Below are positions 14,189 through 21,587 of a stretch of DNA of 27,592 nt, piece after piece. Within the stretch, counting starts at the first letter, position 1, and every line of letters starts with the position of its first letter. Source of the stretch: DASRYH01 sp035687245. GTDB taxonomy: Bacteria > Actinomycetota > Coriobacteriia > Anaerosomatales > PHET01. The translations under genes were made by a program, and so were the position numbers. Location: assembly GCA_035687245.1 (NCBI GenBank), contig DASRYH010000073.1:1-27592 (forward strand), written 5' to 3'. A model generated the notes under the pieces. It was not told the origin of the DNA, did not search any database, and saw nothing but the letters and a program-made list of their open reading frames with translations.

Positions 14189-15012
14189 CCATCGGACGCA
14201 TGATGCTTCTCGAACTGCGTCGGATGGCCGTGTCGCCTCGCTGGGGGATCGTCGGCGCAGTATGCCTCATCGCCGCCTGGCTCGCCGAGTCGTCAGTGCG
14301 TGTGGCGGCGATTAACTCGCATGTGCCCGCGGGCGCCGAGGACGTCTATCTCGCGACCGCGAACAACCTGATGCTCGTTGGCTGTCTCGCGCTACCGGCC
14401 TTCGCGCTCGTGGCGACCGGGTCGCTCGCGGCCGACCGGTCGAGCGGCTTCGTGACCCTCACTCTGTGCCGCGTCGGGCGGCGCAGCTGTGTCTGGATTG
14501 CCAAGGTCGTCGCTCTTATCGGCGGCGCGTTCATCACACAACTGGTGCTGGCTGCGACGTCTTACATGGTGGCGATCTACGCCGGCTACACCCCGTCATA
14601 CTCGCCCTCGGCCCTTGCGCTCGTGCCCATCTCCGAGACCAGCATGTCCCTGTTCGCTCCCGCGCTTCCCGGTGACGATCAGACGCTGCGCGTCTTGGCC
14701 GCGATGGGGTTTCTGACGCTGGCGTTCTCGGCGGTCGGGACGCTCGCGCTTGCGGTGTCGGTGCGATGGCCGAACGAGTTCCTGCCACCGGCGCTCTTGC
14801 TGGGAGTGGTCGTCTTCGACTGGCTGATCGTCCGCTTCTCGCACCTGGGGGTCTTTGATCGCATCAGCCTGAGCGCCCACCTGCTCGAGAGCACACACAT
14901 CTCGACGCTGCCTGATTCGATGTCATGGGCGTCGAGCGTCGCCTACTTCGCTGTGGTGATGATTCTGGGAGCGGTAGGTGGGTGGTGGCTTCTGGAGCGC
15001 TACGACGTGTGA
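14185..15012 (+). CDS. ABC-2 type exporter permease (second)
   Basis: 275-aa membrane protein with about six hydrophobic helices, translationally coupled to the ATPase (ATGA overlap). The SLAADRSSGFVTLTLCR loop matches the equivalent loop of the first permease (LAEDRASGLSRLLLPR), showing that the two permeases are distant paralogues. A long extracytoplasmic loop carries GYTPSYSPSALALVPISE. Its last 13 nt overlap, tail to tail, the end of the HAD phosphatase gene on the minus strand. Confidence 0.85.
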   Translation: MTIGRMMLLELRRMAVSPRWGIVGAVCLIAAWLAESSVRVAAINSHVPAGAEDVYLATANNLMLVGCLALPAFALVATGSLAADRSSGFVTLTLCRVGRRSCVWIAKVVALIGGAFITQLVLAATSYMVAIYAGYTPSYSPSALALVPISETSMSLFAPALPGDDQTLRVLAAMGFLTLAFSAVGTLALAVSVRWPNEFLPPALLLGVVVFDWLIVRFSHLGVFDRISLSAHLLESTHISTLPDSMSWASSVAYFAVVMILGAVGGWWLLERYDV

Positions 15013-15905
15013 GCGACAGCTGAAAGCCAGAGTCTTGCGAACTCGGACCAGCCGTCGCCTCGCTTGCAGCATGTACGCCAGACGTTGGCTCTCGGCGATC
15101 CGGCGAGCGTAGAGACGACGCCGGAGCTGTCAAAGGCGTTGCTCACGAGCGCCATGACAGCGACCGAGTCCGCCATCTCGATGTCGGTTGCCGAGTCCCC
15201 AATCGCCGCCGCGTCTGCACTGGTCAGTCCTCGCATCTCGAGATCGAGGGCGATCGCCTGGGCCTTGCTGACGCCTCGAGGGACGAGGTGGTAGGCGTGC
15301 GCGACACAGCCTTCGGCGCACTTCAGCGTACCCGCGTTGCGGACGATCCCGTTGTCGAGCAGACCGATCGGCGGCTCGACCGCGTTGAGGATCTGTTGCG
15401 CCGCAGCGACGTTCAGACAACCGCGCAGCAGGTGAGTCGCCTCGCGGTCGTTGTGCCATGGCGTGTGGTACTCGACACGCCCCGGGAATGCTTCCGCGAG
15501 CAGCTGAAGCGCCCCGGACTCGTCGATGATCTCGTGCGGAGTCCTCCCGCTGGCCAGTACAGACTCGGGCCAGTCGGCGTTGTTGTAGGTGACCTGTGCG
15601 CCCGGGCCGACGCCGTGAACGATGATCGCACCGGCTTCGGCGATGAAGTCTCGCCAACCAAGAAGCCTCACGACCTCCGTGAGCTGGATGCGGCCGCGGC
15701 CGGACACGGGGACCACGTCAAGTCCTGCGCGATTCACTTCGACGATCGACGCCACGACGTCGACGGAGTGCTCGCCCTCGCCGTCGGAGAGCAGGCACCC
15801 GCCGCGTGCGACGAGTGTTCCGTCGAGGTCGGTGTAGAGTACGCGCACGCGCGAAAGGGCCTCGAGCGCTGCGGGGTCTTCTGAGAGCAGCCGGATCTCA
15901 TCCAT
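15000..15905 (-). CDS. HAD-superfamily (Cof/trehalose-phosphatase-like) phosphatase
   Basis: 301-aa cytoplasmic HAD hydrolase, substrate unknown. Motif I is YTDLDGTLV with nucleophile D26 and acid/base D28. Motif II is VPVSGR near residue 69, the motif III lysine is in GVSKAQAI, and motif IV is AIGDSATDIEMA. The insert between motifs II and III (about 120 residues, type C2 cap) is the size seen in Cof, sucrose-phosphatase and mannosyl-phosphoglycerate-phosphatase relatives. No ribosome site precedes ATG 15905. A TATCAT -10 at 15917-15912 would start transcription at or next to the ATG, so the message may be leaderless. An alternative start at the GTG beginning VRVLYTDLDG would shorten it by about 19 residues. 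Confidence 0.85.
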   Translation of the reverse strand: MDEIRLLSEDPAALEALSRVRVLYTDLDGTLVARGGCLLSDGEGEHSVDVVASIVEVNRAGLDVVPVSGRGRIQLTEVVRLLGWRDFIAEAGAIIVHGVGPGAQVTYNNADWPESVLASGRTPHEIIDESGALQLLAEAFPGRVEYHTPWHNDREATHLLRGCLNVAAAQQILNAVEPPIGLLDNGIVRNAGTLKCAEGCVAHAYHLVPRGVSKAQAIALDLEMRGLTSADAAAIGDSATDIEMADSVAVMALVSNAFDSSGVVSTLAGSPRANVWRTCCKRGDGWSEFARLWLSAVAHTS

Positions 15906-15911
15906 GCGTCG

Positions 15912-15917
15912 ATGATA
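15912..15917 (-). promoter_or_regulatory. Candidate -10 for a leaderless HAD phosphatase transcript
   Basis: TATCAT on the minus strand ends 6 nt before the ATG at 15905. The normal -10 to start distance would put the first transcribed base at the start codon. No -35 at proper spacing is evident; CTGACA lies 14 nt upstream, which is short. Confidence 0.3.
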
Positions 15918-16043
15918 CCTGAGCGGCTGGCTGTCAGACGTACGATGCCCGGCAACCGACTGCACTGCCGCATAGAGCGCGAAAAGTGCGTCACGCCTAG
16001 GCCGTTGGCGGCTTCGAGGTTTCGTCGTGCGACGGCTTCGCGG

Positions 16044-16049
16044 TATAAC
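16044..16049 (+). promoter_or_regulatory. Candidate -10 for the GNAT gene at 16103
   Basis: TATAAC matches five of six consensus positions and lies about 54 nt before the ATG. No strong -35 is seen. This is the only promoter-like hexamer noticed in the 197-nt divergent gap 15906-16102 on the plus strand. Confidence 0.3.
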
Positions 16050-16102
16050 AGTCATGGTCGCGTCCGCGGCCAGATGGCAATCCGTTGAGGGGCAGGTTTC
16101 GA

Positions 16103-16708
16103 ATGTCAGCCGAGTTCGACCTTCCATTCCCCCATTACCGGTGCCCGGCCTGTGGCAAGGACCTCCCGCTGGGGGAGGCGCGCATGTCAGTCACCTGCGC
16201 CGACCACGTCGAGCATCCGCCGGTCGCCCTCGAGTACCGCCGTGCGTCCGACGATGACCGCGGTGCAATCGAGACCATCTGCGATCGTGCGATAGGTGAG
16301 ACGATCGTCGACGCGTTCGGGCAGACCCATGACATCCTTGGCGCCATCAACCTGCTTGCCGAATCTGACGGGTCGCTGGCGGGCATCTTGTCGCTGGTCG
16401 TCTCGGCCGGCGAGCTGACCGTGATCTTTCTGTCGGTCTATCCCGAGTTCCAGGGCTCCGGCGTAGGTGCTGGCCTGCTCAAGGCCGCCGACGCCTTCGC
16501 AGCCGAGCGCGGGCTGACCTTCCTGCGCGTCACCGTCACCAATGACGACATGCCGCTGCTCTATTTCTTCCAGCGCCACGGCTTCACGATCTACGAAGTT
16601 GCCGTCGGTGAGGTCGCCGACCGCTTCGGCGCCGCGACCCCAGGCTTCTCAGGCATCCCCTCGCGCGACGAGATTCGCATGCGTCGCGCGGTATGCGCAC
16701 GCGGATAG
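16103..16708 (+). CDS. GNAT-family acetyltransferase with N-terminal zinc-ribbon-like segment
   Basis: 201 aa. ATG 16103 is chosen over an upstream TTG at 16085; GAGGGG at 16087-16091 precedes it. Residues about 13-36 read YRCPACGK ... TCADH, a C-x2-C ... C-x2-H arrangement that could bind zinc, although the second pair is incomplete as a classical ribbon. The GNAT domain (about 47-175) has GILSLVV, TVIFLSVYPEFQGSGVGAGLLKAA (the acetyl-CoA loop Q-G-S-G-V-G), and YFFQRHGFTIYEV in the last helix/strand. The substrate is unknown. It lies 45 nt before the substrate-binding lipoprotein gene and may share its transcript. Confidence 0.8.
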   Translation: MSAEFDLPFPHYRCPACGKDLPLGEARMSVTCADHVEHPPVALEYRRASDDDRGAIETICDRAIGETIVDAFGQTHDILGAINLLAESDGSLAGILSLVVSAGELTVIFLSVYPEFQGSGVGAGLLKAADAFAAERGLTFLRVTVTNDDMPLLYFFQRHGFTIYEVAVGEVADRFGAATPGFSGIPSRDEIRMRRAVCARG

Positions 16709-16753
16709 GCGCAGGCGCTTCGTCCATCGTCCCCAAAGCAAGGAGTCACCGGC

Positions 16754-17773
16754 ATGACCCGTTCGTCTCGCATGCTCACTCTGATCGTCGCGGTGCTCGC
16801 CATCGCCGCACTCGTGCTCTCCGGCTGTACCGCGCCCAAGGCCGATACCGCCAAGACACCGGCTACCGCCCCCACAACCGAGGCCGCCGCGCCGCTGCCG
16901 ATCAAGATCGGAGTGCTGCCCACCGAGGACTCTCTGCCGCTGTGGGTGGCCGAGCAGAAGGGCTACTTCGGCAAGAACGGCCTTCCCAGCGTCGAGATCG
17001 TCGTCTTCCAGAGTGCGCAGGAGCGTGACGCTGCCTTCGCTTCCGGTGCGATTGATGGCTTCATGGGCGATATCATCGCCGCTGCCAACCTCGAAGCCGG
17101 CGGCTCGCCCGGCACGATCCTGACCATCATGCTCGGCGCCGACCAGAGCCAGGGTCGTTTCGGTGTGGTCGTTCCGCCGAAGAGCAAGGTCACCAAGCTC
17201 ACCGAACTCGCCGACGTGCCGGTCGGCACCTCTTCGGCGACCATCCAGGAGTACGTGCTGGACAAGCTGATGGCCGAGGGCGGAGTCGCTGACGCCAAGG
17301 TCAAGAAGGAAGAGGTCAAGAAGGTGCCGGTGCGCTTCGAGCTGCTGATGGCTGGCAAGCTCAAGGCCGCGGCGCTTCCCGAGCCTTTCCTGAGTCTGGC
17401 CGAGGCCGGCGGCGCCAAGGTGATTGGCGACGACACCAAGTCCAAGTCAAACATCTCGCAGACGATCCTGTTCGTCTCCGACAAGTTCCTCTCCACGCCC
17501 GGCGGCACCGAAAGCGCCGACGCAGTCCTGAAGTCGTGGGACGAGGCCGTGGCCGACGTGAACGCAGCTCCGGGCACCTTCCGCACGATGCTCGTGGAGA
17601 AGGCGCGCCTGCCCAAGCCTCTCGAGAAGACCTACAAGGTCAACACCTACCCGACCGCGCAGGTTCCCGCGCAGGCCGACGTCGATGCGGTGCTCGCGTG
17701 GATGGAGGGCAAGGGCTACCTGAAGAAGGACGTCACGTTCGAGAACCTGACGCTCATCACGCCCGCCAAGTAA
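16754..17773 (+). CDS. ABC transporter substrate-binding lipoprotein, NMT1/SsuA-like
   Basis: 339 aa. AAGGAG at 16740-16745 precedes the ATG. The lipoprotein signal ends VLSGC with the lipidated C25, followed by an Ala/Thr/Pro-rich linker. The binding domain opens PIKIGVLPTEDSLPLWVAEQKGYF, the hallmark of the NMT1/THI5-like and SsuA/TauA group, and has VVFQSAQERDAAFASGAIDGFMGD and a second-lobe GTSSATIQEYVLD. Members bind nitrate, sulfonates, taurine, pyrimidine thiamine precursors or other small organics, and the ligand cannot be assigned here. No thiamine or other riboswitch was found in the 45-nt upstream gap. It is followed after 4 nt by the ATPase gene. Confidence 0.9.
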   Translation: MTRSSRMLTLIVAVLAIAALVLSGCTAPKADTAKTPATAPTTEAAAPLPIKIGVLPTEDSLPLWVAEQKGYFGKNGLPSVEIVVFQSAQERDAAFASGAIDGFMGDIIAAANLEAGGSPGTILTIMLGADQSQGRFGVVVPPKSKVTKLTELADVPVGTSSATIQEYVLDKLMAEGGVADAKVKKEEVKKVPVRFELLMAGKLKAAALPEPFLSLAEAGGAKVIGDDTKSKSNISQTILFVSDKFLSTPGGTESADAVLKSWDEAVADVNAAPGTFRTMLVEKARLPKPLEKTYKVNTYPTAQVPAQADVDAVLAWMEGKGYLKKDVTFENLTLITPAK

Positions 17774-17777
17774 CTCG

Positions 17778-18599
17778 ATGGCGTCGCTGCGCTTCGATAG
17801 CACTTCGCTGACCTACAAGGGCTCGGACCGTGCGGTCCGGGCCCTTGAGCGTCTCGACCTGTCGGTGGCAAACCGCGAGCCCGTGGCGATCATTGGGCCC
17901 AGCGGCTGCGGCAAGTCGACGACCCTGCTACTCGCTGCCGGTCTGCTCGCGCCGACGAGTGGAACCGTAACAATCGACGGTGACGCGGTCTCGGGCGTCC
18001 GACTTCAGACGGCCCTCATCCTCCAAGAGCACGGCCTGCTGCCGTGGAAGACCGTCGAGGACAACGCCGGGCTCGGACTCGTGGTGCGTGGCGCGAGCGT
18101 ACGCGCCGCACGCGAGGCCTCGCGCTCTGCACTCGAGCGCGTTGGGCTTGCGGAGTTCGCGCGCGCCTACCCCGGTGAGCTCTCCGGCGGGATGCGCCAG
18201 CGCCTCGGGCTTGCGCGCGCAGTTGCTCTCGACGCTGACCTGCTGCTGATGGACGAGCCGCTATCAGCGCTCGACGCCCTCACGCGCGAGGACCTACAGG
18301 ACGTGTTGCTCGATCTATGGCGCCGCCGCGGACACACCCAAGTGCTCGTCACGCACTCGATCGAGGAGGCCGTCTTCCTGGGCCGCCGCGTCGTCGTGAT
18401 GTCGCCGCGGCCTGGCCGCGTGGCGGCAGTCGTCGACAACCCTGAGATGGGGGAGGCCGGCTACCGCCAGAGCTCCGACTTCTACCGGCGCTGCGCCGAG
18501 CTTCGCGCGCTGCTCTCTGCCGAAGGGGCCGTACACGCCGAAGCTGCGGTCCCTGCCGGCGCCCGGCCTGACTCCCCGTACGCGGGTGAGCCTCGATGA
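17778..18599 (+). CDS. ABC importer ATP-binding protein, SsuB/TauB-like
   Basis: 273-aa cytoplasmic ATPase of the nitrate/sulfonate/taurine importer group. It has Walker A GPSGCGKST, Q-loop ILQEHGLLPWKTVEDN, signature LSGGMRQRLGLARA, Walker B LLLMDEPLSALD and H-loop VTHSIEEAVFLG. The HGLLPW Q-loop is characteristic of this group. A 30-residue Ala/Glu-rich C-terminal tail is extra. It overlaps the permease gene by 4 nt, completing a standard binding protein-ATPase-permease operon. Confidence 0.93.
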   Translation: MASLRFDSTSLTYKGSDRAVRALERLDLSVANREPVAIIGPSGCGKSTTLLLAAGLLAPTSGTVTIDGDAVSGVRLQTALILQEHGLLPWKTVEDNAGLGLVVRGASVRAAREASRSALERVGLAEFARAYPGELSGGMRQRLGLARAVALDADLLLMDEPLSALDALTREDLQDVLLDLWRRRGHTQVLVTHSIEEAVFLGRRVVVMSPRPGRVAAVVDNPEMGEAGYRQSSDFYRRCAELRALLSAEGAVHAEAAVPAGARPDSPYAGEPR

Positions 18600-19348
18600 G
18601 CGGGCTCGCGCGGAGGCTATTGGGCTACGTGGGCGCCATCTTCGTGCTGCTGCTCACGTGGTGGCTCGTCGCGAGATGGGTGAACTCGCCCGCGCTTCCC
18701 GGTCCGGTTGCGGCGCTTTCGGCACTCGTCGTCTCGGCTGCTGAACTGTGGCCACAGACGATCATCTCGCTGATGCGCGTCGTGGCCGCGATGGTGCTGG
18801 GCGCCGTGGTCGCGGTTCCGCTCGGCCTGGCCTTGGGCCGCTCGCCGAAGGCCGACGCGATATTCGCGCCCATCATCTTCGTGAGCTACCCGATTCCGAA
18901 AGTCGTCTTCTTGCCTGTGCTGCTTGTGCTGTTGGGACTCGGCAACGCGCCCAAGATCGCGCTCATCTGGCTGATCATCTACTTCCAGCTGCTTGTCACG
19001 GCACGCGATGCCGCGCGGTCGGTCTCGCAGGGGGCCGTGCTCTCAGTGCGATCGCTTGGCGCGAGCCGCTGGGACATCGCGCGTCACGTGGTCTTCCCCG
19101 CGGCACTCCCCGAGATCTTCACCGCGCTACGCATCGGGACCGGCACTGCGGTGGCCGTGCTCTTCCTCGCCGAGTCTATTGCGGGCACGAGCGGTCTTGG
19201 CTGGTTCATCGTGGACGCATGGGGGCGCATCGACTACCCGTCGATGTGGGCCGGCATCGTGGCGATGGCGCTACTCGGCGTCGTGCTCTACGAGGTGCTT
19301 GATGCCGTCGAGCGCTGGGCGACTCGCTGGCGCCGCACGGCACAGTAG
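18596..19348 (+). CDS. ABC importer permease, SsuC/TauC-like
   Basis: 250-aa membrane protein with six predicted helices. The cytoplasmic EAA-type coupling loop is GASRWDIARHVVFPAALPEIFTALR, followed by LAESIAGTSGLGWFI, both typical of SsuC/TauC/NrtB permeases. The ATGA overlap with the ATPase gene implies translational coupling. It is the last gene of the importer operon, with 32 nt to the convergent DUF2807-like gene and no obvious terminator between. Confidence 0.92.
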   Translation: MSGLARRLLGYVGAIFVLLLTWWLVARWVNSPALPGPVAALSALVVSAAELWPQTIISLMRVVAAMVLGAVVAVPLGLALGRSPKADAIFAPIIFVSYPIPKVVFLPVLLVLLGLGNAPKIALIWLIIYFQLLVTARDAARSVSQGAVLSVRSLGASRWDIARHVVFPAALPEIFTALRIGTGTAVAVLFLAESIAGTSGLGWFIVDAWGRIDYPSMWAGIVAMALLGVVLYEVLDAVERWATRWRRTAQ

Positions 19349-19380
19349 CCACACGAGCTCGCTGCTGGCCATGCCGCCCG

Positions 19381-20004
19381 CTACTTCGGGTTCTGGATGG
19401 TCGTCCCGCCGCCAATGATCGTCGAGCTGCCCACTTCGAGCTTGGACGCGTCGAGTGTCACGCCGCCGGAGTTCAGCCCCGTGAGCTCGCCTGTCCTGCC
19501 GATGAGGGTGAGTTTGGCGGAGTCGCCATCGGTCTCGATGGTGAGTGTGCCCACGTCGATTCCCTGAAGTGTCATCGGTTCGCGTCCGCTGAAGTGGAAC
19601 TTGAAGGTGTCGCCGGTGATGCTCTTCGCGTGGAAGGAGGTGTCCACGCCGACGTTGATGTCACGGGCCGTCGACGAGTGGAGCTCGAACTCCAGCTTGT
19701 CGCCGAGGATCGCGGTGTTGAAGCCGACCAGCAAGCCGCGGGGGTCCGCATCGTCGGGCCAGCCGAGCTGCAGAAACGTCCCCTCCTTACGCGCCAGCGC
19801 CCACGGCAGCGCACGGCGGGTTGTGCGAATAACGAGCTTGTCCTGGCCATCTTGGATGAGCGTAACATCACCGCCGCACTGGACGCTCTCGACGCCGGCC
19901 ATGGGGATTTCTTTCGTGACGATTGTGAGTGCTGTCGCGCGGTACCAGATGGCCGTTCCGGCCAAAACGGCAACGACCAAAGCGGCGATGATCCACTTCT
20001 TCAT
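19381..20004 (-). CDS. Membrane-anchored beta-helix protein, DUF2807/DUF4097-like
   Basis: 207 aa with an N-terminal signal anchor (KKWIIAALVVAVLAGTAIWY). The remainder is built of short beta repeats such as VTLIQDGQDKLVIRT, LTIETDGDSAKLTLIGRTGELTG and LDASKLEVGSST. This is the head-GIN/DUF2807-DUF4097 type of right-handed beta-solenoid seen in envelope-stress and PadR-linked genes. It starts 9 nt after the HAAS-protein stop, and its ribosome site (GGGAGA) adjoins that stop, so translation is coupled. It is the third gene of the padR cassette. No enzymatic function is known; a sensing or surface role is plausible. Confidence 0.75.
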   Translation of the reverse strand: MKKWIIAALVVAVLAGTAIWYRATALTIVTKEIPMAGVESVQCGGDVTLIQDGQDKLVIRTTRRALPWALARKEGTFLQLGWPDDADPRGLLVGFNTAILGDKLEFELHSSTARDINVGVDTSFHAKSITGDTFKFHFSGREPMTLQGIDVGTLTIETDGDSAKLTLIGRTGELTGLNSGGVTLDASKLEVGSSTIIGGGTTIQNPK

Positions 20005-20013
20005 TGTGTCTCC

Positions 20014-21138
20014 CTAGTTCACTACCGGGGCGGGCGCGGGTGCATCGATCGAGTCCAGCGTCCAGGTCTGGTCTGCACCGTAGGACCCGTTCTGCGGGTC
20101 GACTACGGTGAATCGAACGAGGCGCGTGACCTCGCCGTCAGGCGTGCTCTCGATGACGGGGATCGCAACGGCGGCTCGGGCGGAATCGGCGGGGTCGATT
20201 TCCACGGGTGCGGTGTCGTAGAACCCGATACGGTAGTCGGTTACCCCGCGCTTCTTGAGATCTGCTGCGAAGCTTCGAAGCAGCGTTGCACGTGCGTTGA
20301 AGCTGCCATCGACGATGTCCGTCTTCCCCGCGAGAGCTGCCGAATAGAGGGCGCGCATGCGGCGTTCGCCGCCCGACGTGTATGCGTTGATGCGCGCGTC
20401 GAGCTGCGCGGAGTCCGCAGCCTCCTGTTTCGAGGCGCCCTGCTGAAGCCAGGCAACCGCAGGTACCCACAGCACGCCGAGCAGCGTGAGAGTCGCGGCG
20501 ACTGCCAGCGCGAGACGGGCGCGACCTCGATGCGGGACGGGAGGGAGCGAAACGCCGGGAGGAGCGGAGTCTGCGTCCACCCAGACGACCGGCCCGGCGT
20601 CGTTGAATGGGGTCAGGCGAGTGGCGCGAGTGCCAATCGTCGGACGTCCCAACCGTCGGGCAGTCGTGGCTCGAACGAGCACCAGGAGGAACCACGTGAC
20701 CGGCACAACCGAGATGGCGAGTACAAGCACGATTGGCAGGGAGCTGGATCCCAGAATGAGCCCCACGGGGTCAAGGCTCGCGGTCGCGAGCACCACGCCG
20801 ATGGCAGTGACCGGCCAGAGGAGCGCCGGGACCCAAAGCGCCCAAAGGACGTCGACTGCCCATGCGGCGATACGACGGCTCGCGCGCGCTCCCTTGCCCG
20901 GCCACTCGGATTCAGAGGCCCCCGAGGCGCGGCCCGCCAGCAACGCGGAGGCGAGCTCTCTCGGGTCCCCGATGCTGTCGACAACGTCTGTCTCAGACCG
21001 CTCCGGGTCTTCGGCAAGCCGGTCGGCGAGGTGCGAGCGCATCTCGTTCACGAGGTCCTCGACGTCGGTCGCTCCCAGTGCGCGCAGCTGGTCGCCGAAT
21101 GTCCCAAGGAACTGCTCGACAGAGTGCGGCTTACTCAT
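20014..21138 (-). CDS. HAAS-domain (DUF1700-like) membrane protein
   Basis: 374 aa. The first 70 residues form an HAAS-type helical domain: a short helix, then VEDLVNEMRSHLADRLAEDP and VVDSIGDPRELASALL, the usual 'IGDPxxLA' ending. This domain is typically encoded next to PadR regulators. Hydrophobic helices follow at about 88-112, 115-165 and 215-235. A C-terminal extracytoplasmic region (about 240-374) has mixed alpha/beta character and no recognised family. Its ATG lies 8 nt inside the end of padR, with GGGAGGC in padR serving as the ribosome site. HAAS proteins are thought to link PadR regulators to membrane or sporulation signals; the signal here is unknown. Confidence 0.8.
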   Translation of the reverse strand: MSKPHSVEQFLGTFGDQLRALGATDVEDLVNEMRSHLADRLAEDPERSETDVVDSIGDPRELASALLAGRASGASESEWPGKGARASRRIAAWAVDVLWALWVPALLWPVTAIGVVLATASLDPVGLILGSSSLPIVLVLAISVVPVTWFLLVLVRATTARRLGRPTIGTRATRLTPFNDAGPVVWVDADSAPPGVSLPPVPHRGRARLALAVAATLTLLGVLWVPAVAWLQQGASKQEAADSAQLDARINAYTSGGERRMRALYSAALAGKTDIVDGSFNARATLLRSFAADLKKRGVTDYRIGFYDTAPVEIDPADSARAAVAIPVIESTPDGEVTRLVRFTVVDPQNGSYGADQTWTLDSIDAPAPAPVVN

Positions 21139-21472
21139 CGCACGCCTCCCTCAGCGTGTTGACCGCGCCGGCGGTCTTGTCCCATTCGGCCAGAGCGCGA
21201 GTAAGGAACACACGGCCCTGGTCGGTGATCGCGTAGTACTTGCGGGGAGGTCCGACCTCTTCAACCACCCAGTGGGAGGCGAGACTGCCGTTGGCCTCTA
21301 GGCGCTTCAGTACCGGGTAGACGGTGGCCTCGCCAGAGACGAGGTCACCGAGCTTCTTGAGCTCGGCGACGATCCGGTAGCCGTAGTGCTCTTCTCGGGC
21401 GAGCACCAGTAGCACCAGCAGTTCGGCGAAGCCTTTGCGCAGTTGCGGTACCCAGCCCTCGAACTCGTTCAT
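21131..21472 (-). CDS. PadR-family transcriptional regulator
   Basis: 113-aa winged-helix repressor of the short PadR-s2 type. ATG 21472 is preferred; a GTG at 21478 would add two residues. Visible are LLVLLVLAREEHYGYRIVAEL in the first helices, GEATVYPVLKRLEANGSL as the recognition helix and start of the wing, then GPPRKYYAITDQGR, the family's wing motif. A C-terminal helix allows dimerisation. It leads the cassette padR-HAAS-DUF2807-like and is preceded by a perfect palindrome, consistent with autorepression. The effector ligand is unknown. Confidence 0.93.
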   Translation of the reverse strand: MNEFEGWVPQLRKGFAELLVLLVLAREEHYGYRIVAELKKLGDLVSGEATVYPVLKRLEANGSLASHWVVEEVGPPRKYYAITDQGRVFLTRALAEWDKTAGAVNTLREACDE

Positions 21473-21496
21473 GGTCACCCACTATGCGATAAGGAA

Positions 21497-21515
21497 TACT
21501 CTGCAATGCAGAGTA
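21497..21515. promoter_or_regulatory. Perfect 19-bp palindrome, candidate PadR operator
   Basis: TACTCTGCA and TGCAGAGTA flank a single central A, 24 nt before the padR ATG, in the 115-nt gap to rmuC. The length, symmetry and position are those of an autoregulatory operator for a winged-helix dimer. Confidence 0.65.
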
Positions 21516-21587
21516 GTACCGTCACAGGGATGATGCAAGAGGGCGTGCGGGTATCCAACGCATCCGATTCGCGGGTTGGGTGTGGCG

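Noticed and set aside
16709..16753. TPP riboswitch before the NMT1-like importer.
   Set aside because: The gap is 45 nt and has no CUGAGA-type core; it is too short for the aptamer.
19594..21162. 522-codon plus-strand open frame.
   Set aside because: It is antisense to the DUF2807-like and HAAS genes, with no recognisable domain and an Arg-rich, low-complexity translation.
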